Below, piece after piece: positions 33,562-42,634 of a DNA stretch of 64,000 nt (positions are counted from its first letter, which is position 1; every line of letters begins with the position of its first letter). The position numbers and the translations under genes were made by a program. This DNA comes from Nocardia kruczakiae NBRC 101016. Its GTDB lineage: Bacteria; Actinomycetota; Actinomycetes; Mycobacteriales; Mycobacteriaceae. The notes under the pieces were generated by a model. That model saw nothing but the letters and a program-made list of their open reading frames with translations, did not search any database and was not told the DNA's origin. The stretch is taken from contig NZ_BDBL01000006.1 in NCBI RefSeq assembly GCF_001612965.1, positions 185,236-249,235 of the forward strand, given 5' to 3'.

Positions 33562-34407
33562 ATGCCGGTGACCCGGATCGCGCCAGCGCCCGCGGAACCC
33601 TCCGTGGTGCGGATACTTCGCGCCAACTTCTCCGACACGGTCGTCTCGTCGCTGCGTACCCTGGGGCGTTTCGTGGAGCTGGCCGGGCGGGCAGGTGGCG
33701 GCGCGGTCGCCGATATCGTGCGGATGCGGCTGAGCTGGCCGGAGGCGGTGCGGCAGAGTTGGTTCTTCGTCACCGCCACCGCGGTCCCCGCCGTCCTGAT
33801 GGCGATCCCGTTCGGGGTGATCGTGTCGGTGCAGGTGGGCAATCTGATCCATCAGCTCGGCGCGGATTCACTGCTCGGCGCCACCGGCGGCCTCGGGGTG
33901 ATCAAACAAGGGGCGCCCACGGCCACCGGCTTGCTCCTGGGCGGCGCGGCGGCCTCGGCCATCGCGGCCGATCTCGGCGCACGCACGATCCGCGACGAGA
34001 TCGACGCCCTGCGGGTCATGGGTGTCGACCCGGTCCACCGTCTGGTGATTCCGCGGCTGGTGGCCATGGTGCTGGTGGCTCCGCTGGTGAACATCCTGAT
34101 CATGTTCGTGGGTATCTTCGCCGGTTACCTGGTCGCGGCGCAGGGCGTGACTTCCGGAAGCTACTGGCTGACCTTCGGATCGTTCACCGTTGTCGCGGAT
34201 GTGGTTGTGTCGCTGGGCAAATCGGTGTTGTTCGGACTGATCGTGGTGATCGTGGCGTGCCAGCGCGGGCTGGAGGCCAAAGGCGGCCCGCGCGGTGTCG
34301 CCGACGGTGTGAACGCCGCGGTGGTGCTTTCGGTCCTGGGGATCGTGGTGGCCGATGTGGCGCTCACTCAGCTGACCGCCATGTTCCTGCCGGTGAGGTT
34401 GGCCTGA
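33562..34407 (+). CDS. yrbEA: YrbE (MlaE-type) permease subunit A of the Mce transporter, 281 aa
   Basis: Permease of the Mce lipid importer. ATG 33562 has GAGGG upstream; the frame is open to 33475 without a strong site. MlaE landmarks: GVIVSVQVGNLIHQLGADSLLGATGG, GARTIRDEIDALRVMGVDPVHRLVIPR (the EQ-loop-like cytosolic coupling helix) and four to five hydrophobic spans to the C-terminus. It forms the membrane dimer with YrbEB below and needs an MceG/MlaF-type ATPase, which is not in this window. Confidence 0.93.
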   Translation: MPVTRIAPAPAEPSVVRILRANFSDTVVSSLRTLGRFVELAGRAGGGAVADIVRMRLSWPEAVRQSWFFVTATAVPAVLMAIPFGVIVSVQVGNLIHQLGADSLLGATGGLGVIKQGAPTATGLLLGGAAASAIAADLGARTIRDEIDALRVMGVDPVHRLVIPRLVAMVLVAPLVNILIMFVGIFAGYLVAAQGVTSGSYWLTFGSFTVVADVVVSLGKSVLFGLIVVIVACQRGLEAKGGPRGVADGVNAAVVLSVLGIVVADVALTQLTAMFLPVRLA

Positions 34408-35273
34408 TGGTGGCGACCGAATATGCCCCGAAGGGCCTGCGCTGGTTCTTCCGCCTGATCCGGTCGCGTGAGCGTTTCTGGATCGTGCTGGAGGAATGGG
34501 GTTTCGTGCTCGGGTTCGTCTGGCAGGTCTTGCGATCCGTCCCGTTGACGGTGAGCCATTACGGATCGCAGACCATGCGCGTGATCACCGATATGACGTG
34601 GGGACGCAATTCGGTGATCGTCGGTGGCGGCACCGTGCCGATGCTCGCGGTGCTGGGGGTCGCCATGGGGGTGGGGGTCGGCATCGAATCCTTCGCCACG
34701 CTCGACATGCTGGGTATGGGCCCGCTGACCGGGATCGTGTCCTCCTTCGCGAACACCCGCGAACTCGCGCCGATCGCGGCGGGTATCGGCTTCGCCGCAC
34801 AGGCCGGATGCCGCATGACCGCGGAGATCGGGTCCATGCGCATCTCCGAGGAGATCGACGCCATCGAATCACTGGGCCTGCGGTCGATTCCGCTGGTCGT
34901 GACCACGCGGGTGATCGCCGGCGCGGTGGCGATCGTGCCGACCTTCCTGGTAGCGCTGATCCTGGCCTACTTCTCGTGCCGGATGGTGGTGGTGACGCTG
35001 CACGGCCAGGCGGCGGGCGTCTACGACCACTATTTCTTCCAGTTCGTCTCCGGCTGGGATGTAATCGCGGCGGTGATCAAGGTGGTCGTGTTCACCACCG
35101 CGATCATCCTGATCCATTGCTACCAGGGCTTTTTCGCGGCCGGAGGTCCCGAGGGCGTGGGGATCGCCTCGGGACGGGCCGTGCGGGCGAGTTTCGTCGC
35201 CATCATCGCCTTGGACATGGTGCTGTCGCTCGCGCTGTGGGGGCTGCACTCGTCGATCGAATTCACAGGATGA
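34407..35273 (+). CDS. yrbEB: YrbE (MlaE-type) permease subunit B, 288 aa
   Basis: Second permease; ATG 34407 overlaps the previous stop (TGATG). MlaE features: MGVGVGIESFATLDMLGMGPLTGIVSSFANTRELAP, GCRMTAEIGSMRISEEIDAIESLGLRSIPLVVTTR (coupling helix) and the C-terminal CYQGFFAAGGPEGVGIASGRAVRAS followed by the last membrane helix. The pair YrbEA/YrbEB is the standard start of an actinobacterial mce operon. Confidence 0.93.
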   Translation: MVATEYAPKGLRWFFRLIRSRERFWIVLEEWGFVLGFVWQVLRSVPLTVSHYGSQTMRVITDMTWGRNSVIVGGGTVPMLAVLGVAMGVGVGIESFATLDMLGMGPLTGIVSSFANTRELAPIAAGIGFAAQAGCRMTAEIGSMRISEEIDAIESLGLRSIPLVVTTRVIAGAVAIVPTFLVALILAYFSCRMVVVTLHGQAAGVYDHYFFQFVSGWDVIAAVIKVVVFTTAIILIHCYQGFFAAGGPEGVGIASGRAVRASFVAIIALDMVLSLALWGLHSSIEFTG

Positions 35274-35279
35274 GGGGTT

Positions 35280-36320
35280 GTGCCGAAATACGGAATGCCC
35301 GGTGTGGCAATGGATTCGCGAAGCTCGCGCCGCACGGGCGCTGCGGCTGCGGTGATTGTCGCGCTCGCGCTGGTGGTGTGGTGCGGCTATCGGAGCGTGC
35401 GCACCGACGACACCCTGCGCGTGCAGGTGATCGCCACGCAGGTGGGTGACGGCATCGTGACCGGCTCCGACGTGCGGCTCGACGGCTTGAAGGTGGGCTC
35501 GGTCGAGGACATCGTCGGCGCCGGTCCGGATCGGCTTCGAATGACGCTGGCGCTGAACAACTCCCGGTTGCGCGGCGTCACCGATACGGTGTCGCTGCGG
35601 GCCGCGCCCGGCAACCTGTTCGGCATCGGTGAACTCGATCTGCGGCGAGGGACGGGAGGCCGCGCGCTGCGATCGGGCGCCGTACTCGAACTGACCGGCG
35701 CCGCGGCCGACCGGATGACCGATGCCACCATGGGTGCGCTGCTGCGGCAACTGAGCCGGACCACCACCCAGGTGCTGACGCCGCAACTGGCCGACACGCT
35801 GCGGCAGGTGAGTACCGATCTGAAGGCGTTCACGCCGATCTTCCAAGCCATGGTGACCACCGCGCGCGATATCGCCGACACCCAGCGGTACGCCCCGTCG
35901 TATCTGCTCCGCCAGTACGGCGCGATCCTGGGCGGCCTGCCTCCCTTTCTCACCGGCACGATCCAGCTTCTGTACAACCTCAACCACATCGAGGCGCTGC
36001 GCAGCGACCGCGCGGTCTTCGACAAGACCATCGCCGCCATCACCGACGACCTGTTTCCCGGCGTCTCGCGCACCAGTGCGACCGCACAGCAGTATCTGGG
36101 CGTCTACGCCGGATTCCTGACTCCGCTGCTGGCGGCTCTGGGGCACACGGTCTCGACGCCGGAGCAGTCCAGCGCGCAGTTGCACGAACTGCTGACCAGG
36201 CTGGAGGCGGCCATGCCGGACGGACCGGCGGGACCGGTGCTGAATCTGACCCTCACCCTCAGCGCGACTCCCGTGCTGTCGTCGATTCTGCTGGGCCCGG
36301 CCGGAGCGGAGGGGCGATGA
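35280..36320 (+). CDS. mceA: MceA substrate-binding protein, 346 aa
   Basis: Single N-terminal membrane anchor (~residues 20-36, AAAAVIVALALVVWC) followed by the Mce/MlaD domain (LRVQVIATQVGDGIVTGSDVRLDGLKVGSVEDI) and a long helical tail with LSRTTTQVLTPQLADTLRQVSTDL. It lies in the cell envelope and forms a hetero-hexameric tunnel with MceB-F. GTG start 6 bp after YrbEB. It is shorter than M. tuberculosis Mce1A and has no RGD motif. Confidence 0.9.
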   Translation: MPKYGMPGVAMDSRSSRRTGAAAAVIVALALVVWCGYRSVRTDDTLRVQVIATQVGDGIVTGSDVRLDGLKVGSVEDIVGAGPDRLRMTLALNNSRLRGVTDTVSLRAAPGNLFGIGELDLRRGTGGRALRSGAVLELTGAAADRMTDATMGALLRQLSRTTTQVLTPQLADTLRQVSTDLKAFTPIFQAMVTTARDIADTQRYAPSYLLRQYGAILGGLPPFLTGTIQLLYNLNHIEALRSDRAVFDKTIAAITDDLFPGVSRTSATAQQYLGVYAGFLTPLLAALGHTVSTPEQSSAQLHELLTRLEAAMPDGPAGPVLNLTLTLSATPVLSSILLGPAGAEGR

Positions 36321-37327
36321 AAAGTGTCGCCTCCATCGCTTGGCGCATGGTTGCCTTCGCGCTCGCCATGGCCGGGCTGCTGGCCGTCGTCGTGCAGGCG
36401 ATCCAACGCCCCGTCGCCGACGCCGATGTCACGTACACTGCTGTGTTCACCGACGCCAACGGGCTCAAAACCGGTGACGACGTACGTATGTTCGGCGTCG
36501 CGGTCGGCAAGGTGGAGTCGATCTCGCTGGACCGTGACTACCGCGCACGGGTGCGCTTCACCGTCCAGCCCCGGCATCCGGTGTATCTCACGAGCACCGT
36601 CGCCATTCGGTTCCAGACTCTCATCGGGCAGCGTTATATCGATGTGCGGCAACCGAATTCGGCGGGCGCGTCGCAACCGCCGGGCGTGGACATCCCCATC
36701 GGGCGCACCCTCGGATCCTTCGACATCACCGCGCTGTTCAACGGCTTGCAGCCGGTCCTCGCCGAGCTGTCACCGTCGGCTGTGAATCATTTCGCCGAAA
36801 CGATTCTCGCGGTACTGGACGGCGGCGGCAGCGGGTTGGGGCCCGCCCTGGACTCGATCGAGCGGGTGTCCTCGTATGTGAAAGACCGGCAATCGGTGCT
36901 GGCGGTGCTGGTCGCCAATCTTCGGCAGGTCGCCGATCGCATCGACGGCCGGTCGCAGAACGCGATCGTGCTGCTCGACGGGATCGATCACGTATTCGGC
37001 GCTCTGGAACAGAAATTGGACGGACTGGTCGATTTCGTGGTCACCGCGCCGTCGGTGCTGACCCCGATCGACAGTCTCGCCGCCACCCTCGGACTGACGC
37101 CCGGCGACAATCCGGATCTGGAACAGGCGGTGCGCACCGCCTTCCCCGACCCGCACGCCGCCGCGGACGTCCTCGCCCGGCTTCCCGGCTTACTGCAATC
37201 ACTCGATGCCGTCGTTCCCCGTACCGGTCAGGAGGTGGACCGAACTTGTTCACACGGCAACGCCGACGTTCCCGGCGCACTCGCGATTCTGCTGAACGGC
37301 ACGCGCATCTCGGTGTGCAGACGATGA
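36317..37327 (+). CDS. mceB: MceB protein, 336 aa
   Basis: ATG 36317 lies in an ATGA overlap with mceA. N-terminal helix MVAFALAMAGLLAVVVQ, MlaD domain YTAVFTDANGLKTGDDVRMFGVAVGKVESI and RFQTLIGQRYIDVRQP, then a helical region. The last residues CSHGNADVPGALAILLNGTRISVCRR contain two cysteines, as in other MceB tails. Second subunit of the lipid-transfer tube. Confidence 0.9.
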   Translation: MKSVASIAWRMVAFALAMAGLLAVVVQAIQRPVADADVTYTAVFTDANGLKTGDDVRMFGVAVGKVESISLDRDYRARVRFTVQPRHPVYLTSTVAIRFQTLIGQRYIDVRQPNSAGASQPPGVDIPIGRTLGSFDITALFNGLQPVLAELSPSAVNHFAETILAVLDGGGSGLGPALDSIERVSSYVKDRQSVLAVLVANLRQVADRIDGRSQNAIVLLDGIDHVFGALEQKLDGLVDFVVTAPSVLTPIDSLAATLGLTPGDNPDLEQAVRTAFPDPHAAADVLARLPGLLQSLDAVVPRTGQEVDRTCSHGNADVPGALAILLNGTRISVCRR

Positions 37328-38346
37328 GGCGGCACCGCGTCCGCGCGCTCCTGCGGGCCGCATTCGCCTCCGGTGACAGCCGTCGGCGAGAGGTCCGCCT
37401 CGGCCTGCTCGGGCTGGCGCTGGTGGTGGTGCTGCTGGCCGCGGCGGTGGTGACCTACGAACTTCCGCTGGGCAAGCACACCTATCACGCTGACCTGTCG
37501 GAAGCCGGCGCACTCACTGTCGGCGACAGCGTGCGCGTGGCGGGTATCCCGGTCGGAACGGTGCGCGGGCTGGACTTGCTCGCCGATCGGGTGCGGTTGA
37601 GTTTCACCGTCGATGAGAACGTATTCGTCGGCGACGCCACCACCCTCGATGTCCGCATGCTGACCGCCATCGGCGGCCACTATCTGGCAGTCCTGCCGGC
37701 GGGCCGGAAACCGCTGGGGAACACCGTGATTCCGGCGGACCGAGTGCGGCTGCCCTACAGCCTCATGCAGGTATTCCAGGATGCCGCCCACCCGATCGGC
37801 GATATCGACGGGGACACCCTGCGCACGAACTTCGCCGCACTCGCCTCGGCGGTGCCGAACAGTCCGGACGCCGTGCGGCGGCTGGGACAGGCGGTGGACT
37901 CACTGGTAAACATCATGAACAGCCAGCGCGACGACATCTCGCAGGCGCTGAAGGTCGCCGACATGTACCTCACCGCGATGGACCGGAACAAGGAGCAGGC
38001 GTTCCACCTGATCTCGTCGCTGCGTCGCGTAGAAGACACCGTCTTCGCCAAGCATCACGAGATCATCGCCGGTCTGACCATCACCGACCGATTGCTGGCG
38101 CGCCTGACCGCCCTGCGCCCGGTGTGGGACAGCTCGCTGAAACCGCTGGTGGACGAAATCGCCGGGATCGTGCCGCAGCTGCGCCGGTTCGGCGCCGACA
38201 CCGGTGCGTCGCTGGCGGCGGTCCAGCAGACGCTGGAACGGCTGAACCAACTGATCTCTCCGCAGGGCACCGTCGCGGTCGACCGGTCCGCGCAGGTCGT
38301 CGACGGCGGCCCGATCTGTGTTCCGCTGCCGGGAGCGGGGTGCTGA
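37324..38346 (+). CDS. mceC: MceC protein, 340 aa
   Basis: ATGA overlap with mceB; the upstream part of the open frame (from 37246) is inside mceB. N-terminal membrane helix LGLLGLALVVVLLAAAVVTYEL, Mce domain YHADLSEAGALTVGDSVRVAGIPVGTVRGLDLL, then a helical domain ending with CVPLPGAGC. Envelope subunit of the Mce complex. Confidence 0.9.
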   Translation: MRRHRVRALLRAAFASGDSRRREVRLGLLGLALVVVLLAAAVVTYELPLGKHTYHADLSEAGALTVGDSVRVAGIPVGTVRGLDLLADRVRLSFTVDENVFVGDATTLDVRMLTAIGGHYLAVLPAGRKPLGNTVIPADRVRLPYSLMQVFQDAAHPIGDIDGDTLRTNFAALASAVPNSPDAVRRLGQAVDSLVNIMNSQRDDISQALKVADMYLTAMDRNKEQAFHLISSLRRVEDTVFAKHHEIIAGLTITDRLLARLTALRPVWDSSLKPLVDEIAGIVPQLRRFGADTGASLAAVQQTLERLNQLISPQGTVAVDRSAQVVDGGPICVPLPGAGC

Positions 38347-38347
38347 G

Positions 38348-39451
38348 ATGAAGCGTCTACTCGCCGGACGTGGATTCATGTCCGTCGCCTGTGTGCTGCT
38401 GCTGGCCGTCGTCGTCGTGGCGGGCTATTTTCTCGTCGTCGCGCCGGTCGAGAAGACACGGGCATACTGTGCGACGATGCCCGACGCCATCGGGCTCTAC
38501 GTGGGCAGTCACGTGACGGTGCGCGGCATCCCGGTCGGCACGGTCACCGCGCTGACTCCGGGTGCCAGCAGTGTGCGGGTCGATTTCCGGATGGCGGCGG
38601 ACCATCCGCTGCGCGGTGATGTCGCGGCCGCGACCGTATCCGACAGTCTCGTGGCAGATCGCGATCTCGCGATTCTGTTCGACGGGAACGCGTCGGCGAC
38701 CTGGGATCCGCACCGGTGCATCACGCGCACGCTGACCCCCAAGAGCATCACCGAAACCCTCGATGCCGTATCCAAAGTTGCGGGCGAGCTCGACGGGAAG
38801 GGCGATCCCGCTGCGGCGACACGGATCCACGCCGGTGTGGCGGCCCTGCGCGCGGCGACCGCCGGCACGGGCCCCGCGATCAACACACTGATCACCGAGC
38901 TCGGCGCGGCGCTGCGTTCTCCGGACGCCGCGACCCGCCACCTCGGCGACCTGATCGACGCGATCTCCGCGCTGTCACAGACTCTGGCTGTCGACTGGGA
39001 CGACGTCAAGGCCGCCATCGGGCGGCTCGGCCCCGGTTTCGAGTTCATCGACAACTCGATCATGGGCCTGGCCATTCCGATCATCGACCGCGTCGGGCAG
39101 TTGCTCGTCTGGGCCAACAGCATCGTTCGCCCCCTCGGCGGGCCCGTTCTCGACGGACTCAAGGCAGCGGCACCCTCCCTGCGCATGCTCGCCGCCGGCG
39201 TCGGATCCCTGAAGGAGATCATCACCATGATTCCGCCGATCGTGTCCGCCTTCGGACGGGTCGCCGACCCCGGTCCGAATGATGCGGCGTTGACCTATAC
39301 CACGCCGAAAGTGGCGCTGCCGCCTGCGGATTCCGCACAGGTGTGTGCCGCGCTGAACGCGCTCACCCCGGGCGGTTGTCCCGAATCCGGCGATCACCCG
39401 GCGACGATCGGCCTCGCGCAGCTCCTCCTAGCGGCGACAGGGGCGCGATGA
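38348..39451 (+). CDS. mceD: MceD protein, 367 aa
   Basis: ATG 38348 starts one base after the mceC stop. Membrane helix FMSVACVLLLAVVVVAGYFLVV, Mce domain AYCATMPDAIGLYVGSHVTVRGIPVGTVTAL, SLVADRDLAIL and a long helical part. The C-terminus holds paired cysteines (QVCAALNALTPGGCPE). Fourth subunit of the Mce tube; overlaps mceE by ATGA. Confidence 0.9.
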   Translation: MKRLLAGRGFMSVACVLLLAVVVVAGYFLVVAPVEKTRAYCATMPDAIGLYVGSHVTVRGIPVGTVTALTPGASSVRVDFRMAADHPLRGDVAAATVSDSLVADRDLAILFDGNASATWDPHRCITRTLTPKSITETLDAVSKVAGELDGKGDPAAATRIHAGVAALRAATAGTGPAINTLITELGAALRSPDAATRHLGDLIDAISALSQTLAVDWDDVKAAIGRLGPGFEFIDNSIMGLAIPIIDRVGQLLVWANSIVRPLGGPVLDGLKAAAPSLRMLAAGVGSLKEIITMIPPIVSAFGRVADPGPNDAALTYTTPKVALPPADSAQVCAALNALTPGGCPESGDHPATIGLAQLLLAATGAR

Positions 39452-40536
39452 ACCGGCTCCGCCCGCCGCGCCCGGGGCGCACCTGCCGGATCCGCTGGGT
39501 GTGGCGAATCGTCCCGCTCACGCTGGCCGCGGCGCTGTCGGCGGGCTGTGGTCTCGATCCCGGCTCGATGCCGGTGCCCGGAACGGGGGTGTCGGGGGAC
39601 ACCTACCATGTGCGCATCGAGTTCGCGAACGCGCTGAATCTGCCCGCGCGGGCCAAGGTGATGTCGGCGGGTGTGCGCGTCGGCAGCCTGACCGCGGTCC
39701 GGGTGACGAACCCGGGCGCTGGTACGCCGGGTATGGCCGTTGCCGACGTGGAGATTCAACGGTCCGTGCGGCTGTCGTCCGCGACGACGGCACAGCTGCG
39801 GCAGAACACTCTTCTCGGCGACATCTACATCGAATTATCCACTCCCGCAGGCAGTAACGGCCGCACTGTCGCGCCCGACGGTGTGATACCGCTGGCGCAG
39901 AGCAAACCCGCATTGCAGGTGGAGGACATCCTCTCCGGCGTGGCGACGTTCACCGGCTCCGGTGCGGTAGGCCAATTCCAGGACATCGTCGCCCAGGTCA
40001 ACGCCGCCATGCCGAGCGATCCGGCCGAGACGTCGCGCGTCGCCGGTGTCCTGGGCGCCGACCTCGCCGATGTCGCCGCGAACCTCGATTCGCTCAGCAG
40101 TCTGGGCGATGGAATTCGGACCGATATCCAGGCCATGCAGGACAATGCCGCGCAGCTGACCGACCTCCTCACCCCGGAATCGGCCGCACAGGTCACCGCC
40201 GCCTCGGCCTCGGTGGTCCAACTGCTGGGCGTGATCGGCGGGCTGGGCGGTATCGCCCACAGCATCGAATGGCTGGCGCCGCTGGCCGCCTCCGGTGACG
40301 TGGCGGCCGAAGCGTTCGTGCCCCTGGTCTTCGGCAGCCGGCCCTTCGATCTGCACGCACCCTCGAATCTGAACCGATTGGTAGCGCTGTTGCGGGACAA
40401 GATCATTCCCTACTTCGAACACGGGCCGAAGGTGAACATCACCGGCATCGACCGCGCCGACGCTCCCGCGCTGCCCGCCGACCAGCAGGTGGGCCGAATG
40501 CTCGACACACTGCGCATGATCGGAATGGTGCGATGA
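39448..40536 (+). CDS. mceE: MceE lipoprotein, 362 aa
   Basis: Signal sequence with lipobox LSAGC, lipidated cysteine at residue 34, marks it as the lipoprotein subunit, as LprK/MceE is in mycobacteria. Mce domain: YHVRIEFANALNLPARAKVMSAGVRVGSLTAVRV and TTAQLRQNTLLGDIYIEL. ATG 39448 overlaps the mceD stop. Anchored on the outer face of the cytoplasmic membrane; overlaps mceF by ATGA. Confidence 0.92.
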   Translation: MNRLRPPRPGRTCRIRWVWRIVPLTLAAALSAGCGLDPGSMPVPGTGVSGDTYHVRIEFANALNLPARAKVMSAGVRVGSLTAVRVTNPGAGTPGMAVADVEIQRSVRLSSATTAQLRQNTLLGDIYIELSTPAGSNGRTVAPDGVIPLAQSKPALQVEDILSGVATFTGSGAVGQFQDIVAQVNAAMPSDPAETSRVAGVLGADLADVAANLDSLSSLGDGIRTDIQAMQDNAAQLTDLLTPESAAQVTAASASVVQLLGVIGGLGGIAHSIEWLAPLAASGDVAAEAFVPLVFGSRPFDLHAPSNLNRLVALLRDKIIPYFEHGPKVNITGIDRADAPALPADQQVGRMLDTLRMIGMVR

Positions 40537-41507
40537 AACGCGAAACGGCGGCCTCGCTGGGCGCGATCGCGATCGTCCTGGTACTCGGCGCCGGCTATCT
40601 CGCCTTCGGTGTGGTCCGCGTCGACTGGCTGCGGGACTACCTGCGGGTCAGCATGGCGCTGCCGAACTCGTCCGGGCTGCTGGAAAAGTCGCCGGTGCTG
40701 TATCGCGGGGTGCGGGTCGGTGATGTGACGGCGGTGCGTCCGGCCGATCGCGGCGTCGTGGTGGACCTGCGTATCGAACACGACTACCTGGTTCCCGCCT
40801 CGAGTTCGGTCGTGATCGAACAACTGTCGGCGATGGGTGAACCGTATCTCGAATTCCGGCCCGACGCCGCGGCCGGGGCGCCGTACCTCACCGACGGACA
40901 ACGCCTGGACGCGAAGCAGATCCGCATGCCGGTCTCGATCCCGGACATGGCCGATGCGGTGACCCGCCTCCTGCAGCAGTTCGATCCCCAGGCCCTGAGC
41001 GAGCTGATCGACACCCTGTCGCAGGGATTGGCGGGCACCGACCGCATCATTCCCGAACTCGGCCGGTCCACCGGACTCCTGGCGGCGACCCTCATGTCGC
41101 GCTCGGGCGAAATGCGCACCCTGCTCGACCAACTGCAGCGCGTTGCCGCCGACAGCGAGTGGATCGGCCCGGCGGTCGCCGCGAGCGGACCGTACTGGGG
41201 GCTGTTCGGCGGCAAGGTCAGCGAGGTGGTCGGAGTCGTCGAGAACGTGATGATCCGCAATCACGAGGGCGGCACCATGCCCGAGGACTATGTGCACGGC
41301 GACGGCATCCTGCCCTTTCTTAATCGGCTCGTCGATCTTCTGCACGAATCCGGCCCGCAGCTGCAACAGCTCGCGCCGGCGCTGCGGCCGCTCGCCGAAT
41401 CCGCCACCGCCGCCGCGGGGCGAATCGACTTGAGCACTCTCATATCCCAAGCCCTGCACGCAACCACCGCCGACGGTGCGCTGCACCTGCGGATCGCCGT
41501 CAAATAG
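40533..41507 (+). CDS. mceF: MceF protein, 324 aa
   Basis: Last Mce subunit: membrane helix ASLGAIAIVLVLGAGYLAFGVV, Mce domain VSMALPNSSGLLEKSPVLYRGVRVGDVTAVRP, IEQLSAMGEPYLEFRP, and a shorter helical tail than long MceF proteins, with no proline-rich extension. It completes a canonical A-F order, so the operon appears intact. Confidence 0.9.
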   Translation: MKRETAASLGAIAIVLVLGAGYLAFGVVRVDWLRDYLRVSMALPNSSGLLEKSPVLYRGVRVGDVTAVRPADRGVVVDLRIEHDYLVPASSSVVIEQLSAMGEPYLEFRPDAAAGAPYLTDGQRLDAKQIRMPVSIPDMADAVTRLLQQFDPQALSELIDTLSQGLAGTDRIIPELGRSTGLLAATLMSRSGEMRTLLDQLQRVAADSEWIGPAVAASGPYWGLFGGKVSEVVGVVENVMIRNHEGGTMPEDYVHGDGILPFLNRLVDLLHESGPQLQQLAPALRPLAESATAAAGRIDLSTLISQALHATTADGALHLRIAVK

Positions 41508-41525
41508 CACCACGAGGAGACACCC

Positions 41526-42131
41526 ATGGCATCAGCGGTCGACGAGAAGGCCACCACCGAGGCGCCCGCTGCGGCCGCCGGACGCGAGCCGGACGCCGTC
41601 CCCCGGACCGTGGGGGTGCGAGTGTCGACGTTGATCGTCGCCGCGGTCGGCGCACTGCTGGTCGCGGCCTTGATCACGGTCGGAGTGCTGTGGGCGCTGG
41701 CGCGCGGCGAGCTCGCCGACCGCGACGCCGCGGCCGCCGACGGACATCGCGCCGAACAGGTGGCCACCGACTACGCGCTGGGCGCGTCCACCATCGACTA
41801 CCGGAATTTCGACGCCTGGCTCGGCAAGCTGAAGGCCGGCACCACACCCGAGCTGGCGGCGAAATTCGACGCCACCGCACCCAAACTGCGCGACCTGCTC
41901 ACACCGTTGCGATGGACCTCTACCGCCACACCCATCGCCGCCAGGGTCATGTCGGACAGCAACGGCGTGTACGTCGTGAACGCCTTTCTCACCGTCGACT
42001 CCACGAGTGCCCAGACACCCGAGGGCGGGACGACCACCGTGACCTACAAGATCACGGTGGACAAGAACGCAGAGTGGAAGATCACCGACGTCGGCAACGA
42101 AGGCATTCCGCTGGGCCGAACCGCCAAATGA
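41526..42131 (+). CDS. Mce-associated membrane protein (Mas), 201 aa
   Basis: Starts 18 bp after mceF with GAGGAG upstream. A short cytosolic N-terminus (acidic/alanine-rich) is followed by one membrane helix (~33-57, VSTLIVAAVGALLVAALITVG) and an extracytoplasmic domain of SnoaL/NTF2-like type (VATDYALGASTIDYRNFDAWL, VYVVNAFLTVDSTS). Proteins of this type follow mce genes in most actinobacteria and help stabilise the complex (OmamA-like). Confidence 0.85.
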   Translation: MASAVDEKATTEAPAAAAGREPDAVPRTVGVRVSTLIVAAVGALLVAALITVGVLWALARGELADRDAAAADGHRAEQVATDYALGASTIDYRNFDAWLGKLKAGTTPELAAKFDATAPKLRDLLTPLRWTSTATPIAARVMSDSNGVYVVNAFLTVDSTSAQTPEGGTTTVTYKITVDKNAEWKITDVGNEGIPLGRTAK

Positions 42132-42196
42132 CCGCGTGTCAGCGTTGTCTGCGCTGATGCTCCCTGAGCACCTGGGACCGCAATCCTGAAATCCGG

Positions 42197-42385
42197 ATGT
42201 ACGGATGCGTACACGGCATCGTCTGGGCCGCTCCGCTGATCGGCGGGTGGATGATCATCAGCCCCTGGGTGGTCAGTGGCAATGTCGCCCATCCCGCGAC
42301 GATCTGGAGCAACGTGGTCGCCGGTGCGGTCGCCGTGTTGCACGGACTGAGCTCGATGGCACTGGGCATGCGCTGGACTGGATGA
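42197..42385 (+). CDS. Small SPW-repeat-like membrane protein, 62 aa
   Basis: Contains GGWMIISPWVVSG, the SPW motif, and two hydrophobic helices (IVWAAPLIGGWMIISPWVV and VVAGAVAVLHGLSSMALGM). SPW-family proteins usually carry two such repeats; this is one, so the gene is either a short member or a fragment. A hairpin terminator follows at 42406. The in-frame ATG at 42197 has no strong ribosome site. Confidence 0.55.
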   Translation: MYGCVHGIVWAAPLIGGWMIISPWVVSGNVAHPATIWSNVVAGAVAVLHGLSSMALGMRWTG

Positions 42386-42405
42386 GCGCGAACCGCCAAC
42401 GATGA

Positions 42406-42442
42406 GGTGCGAGCCGATAACCACTGGGATTCGGCTCGCACC
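42406..42442. terminator. Hairpin terminator after the mce region
   Basis: GGTGCGAGCCGA (42406-42417) pairs perfectly with TCGGCTCGCACC (42431-42442) around a 13-nt loop. It separates the mce/SPW genes from the convergent MarR gene. No clear T-run follows, so it could be a factor-dependent end. Confidence 0.55.
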
Positions 42443-42634
42443 GGACATCCCGCGAGCGAGGCAACCGCCCGTGCGCCGAAGCCGACGCGGATCCCGTCTC
42501 GACGATCGGGCTGGCACACATGCCATATCGTCGGTGACTCGCTCGGCGCCTGCGGCTTGGAGCCGGCCGCCTGATCAGCAGCAGCGTCGAGTGCGGCCGG
42601 TGATTCGCTGTGCTGGTAGGTGCTTGGGGCGCGG

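Noticed and set aside
42197..42385. Part of a larger mce-associated gene
   Set aside because: The SPW motif and stop codon define a separate small frame with no continuity to the preceding Mas gene.
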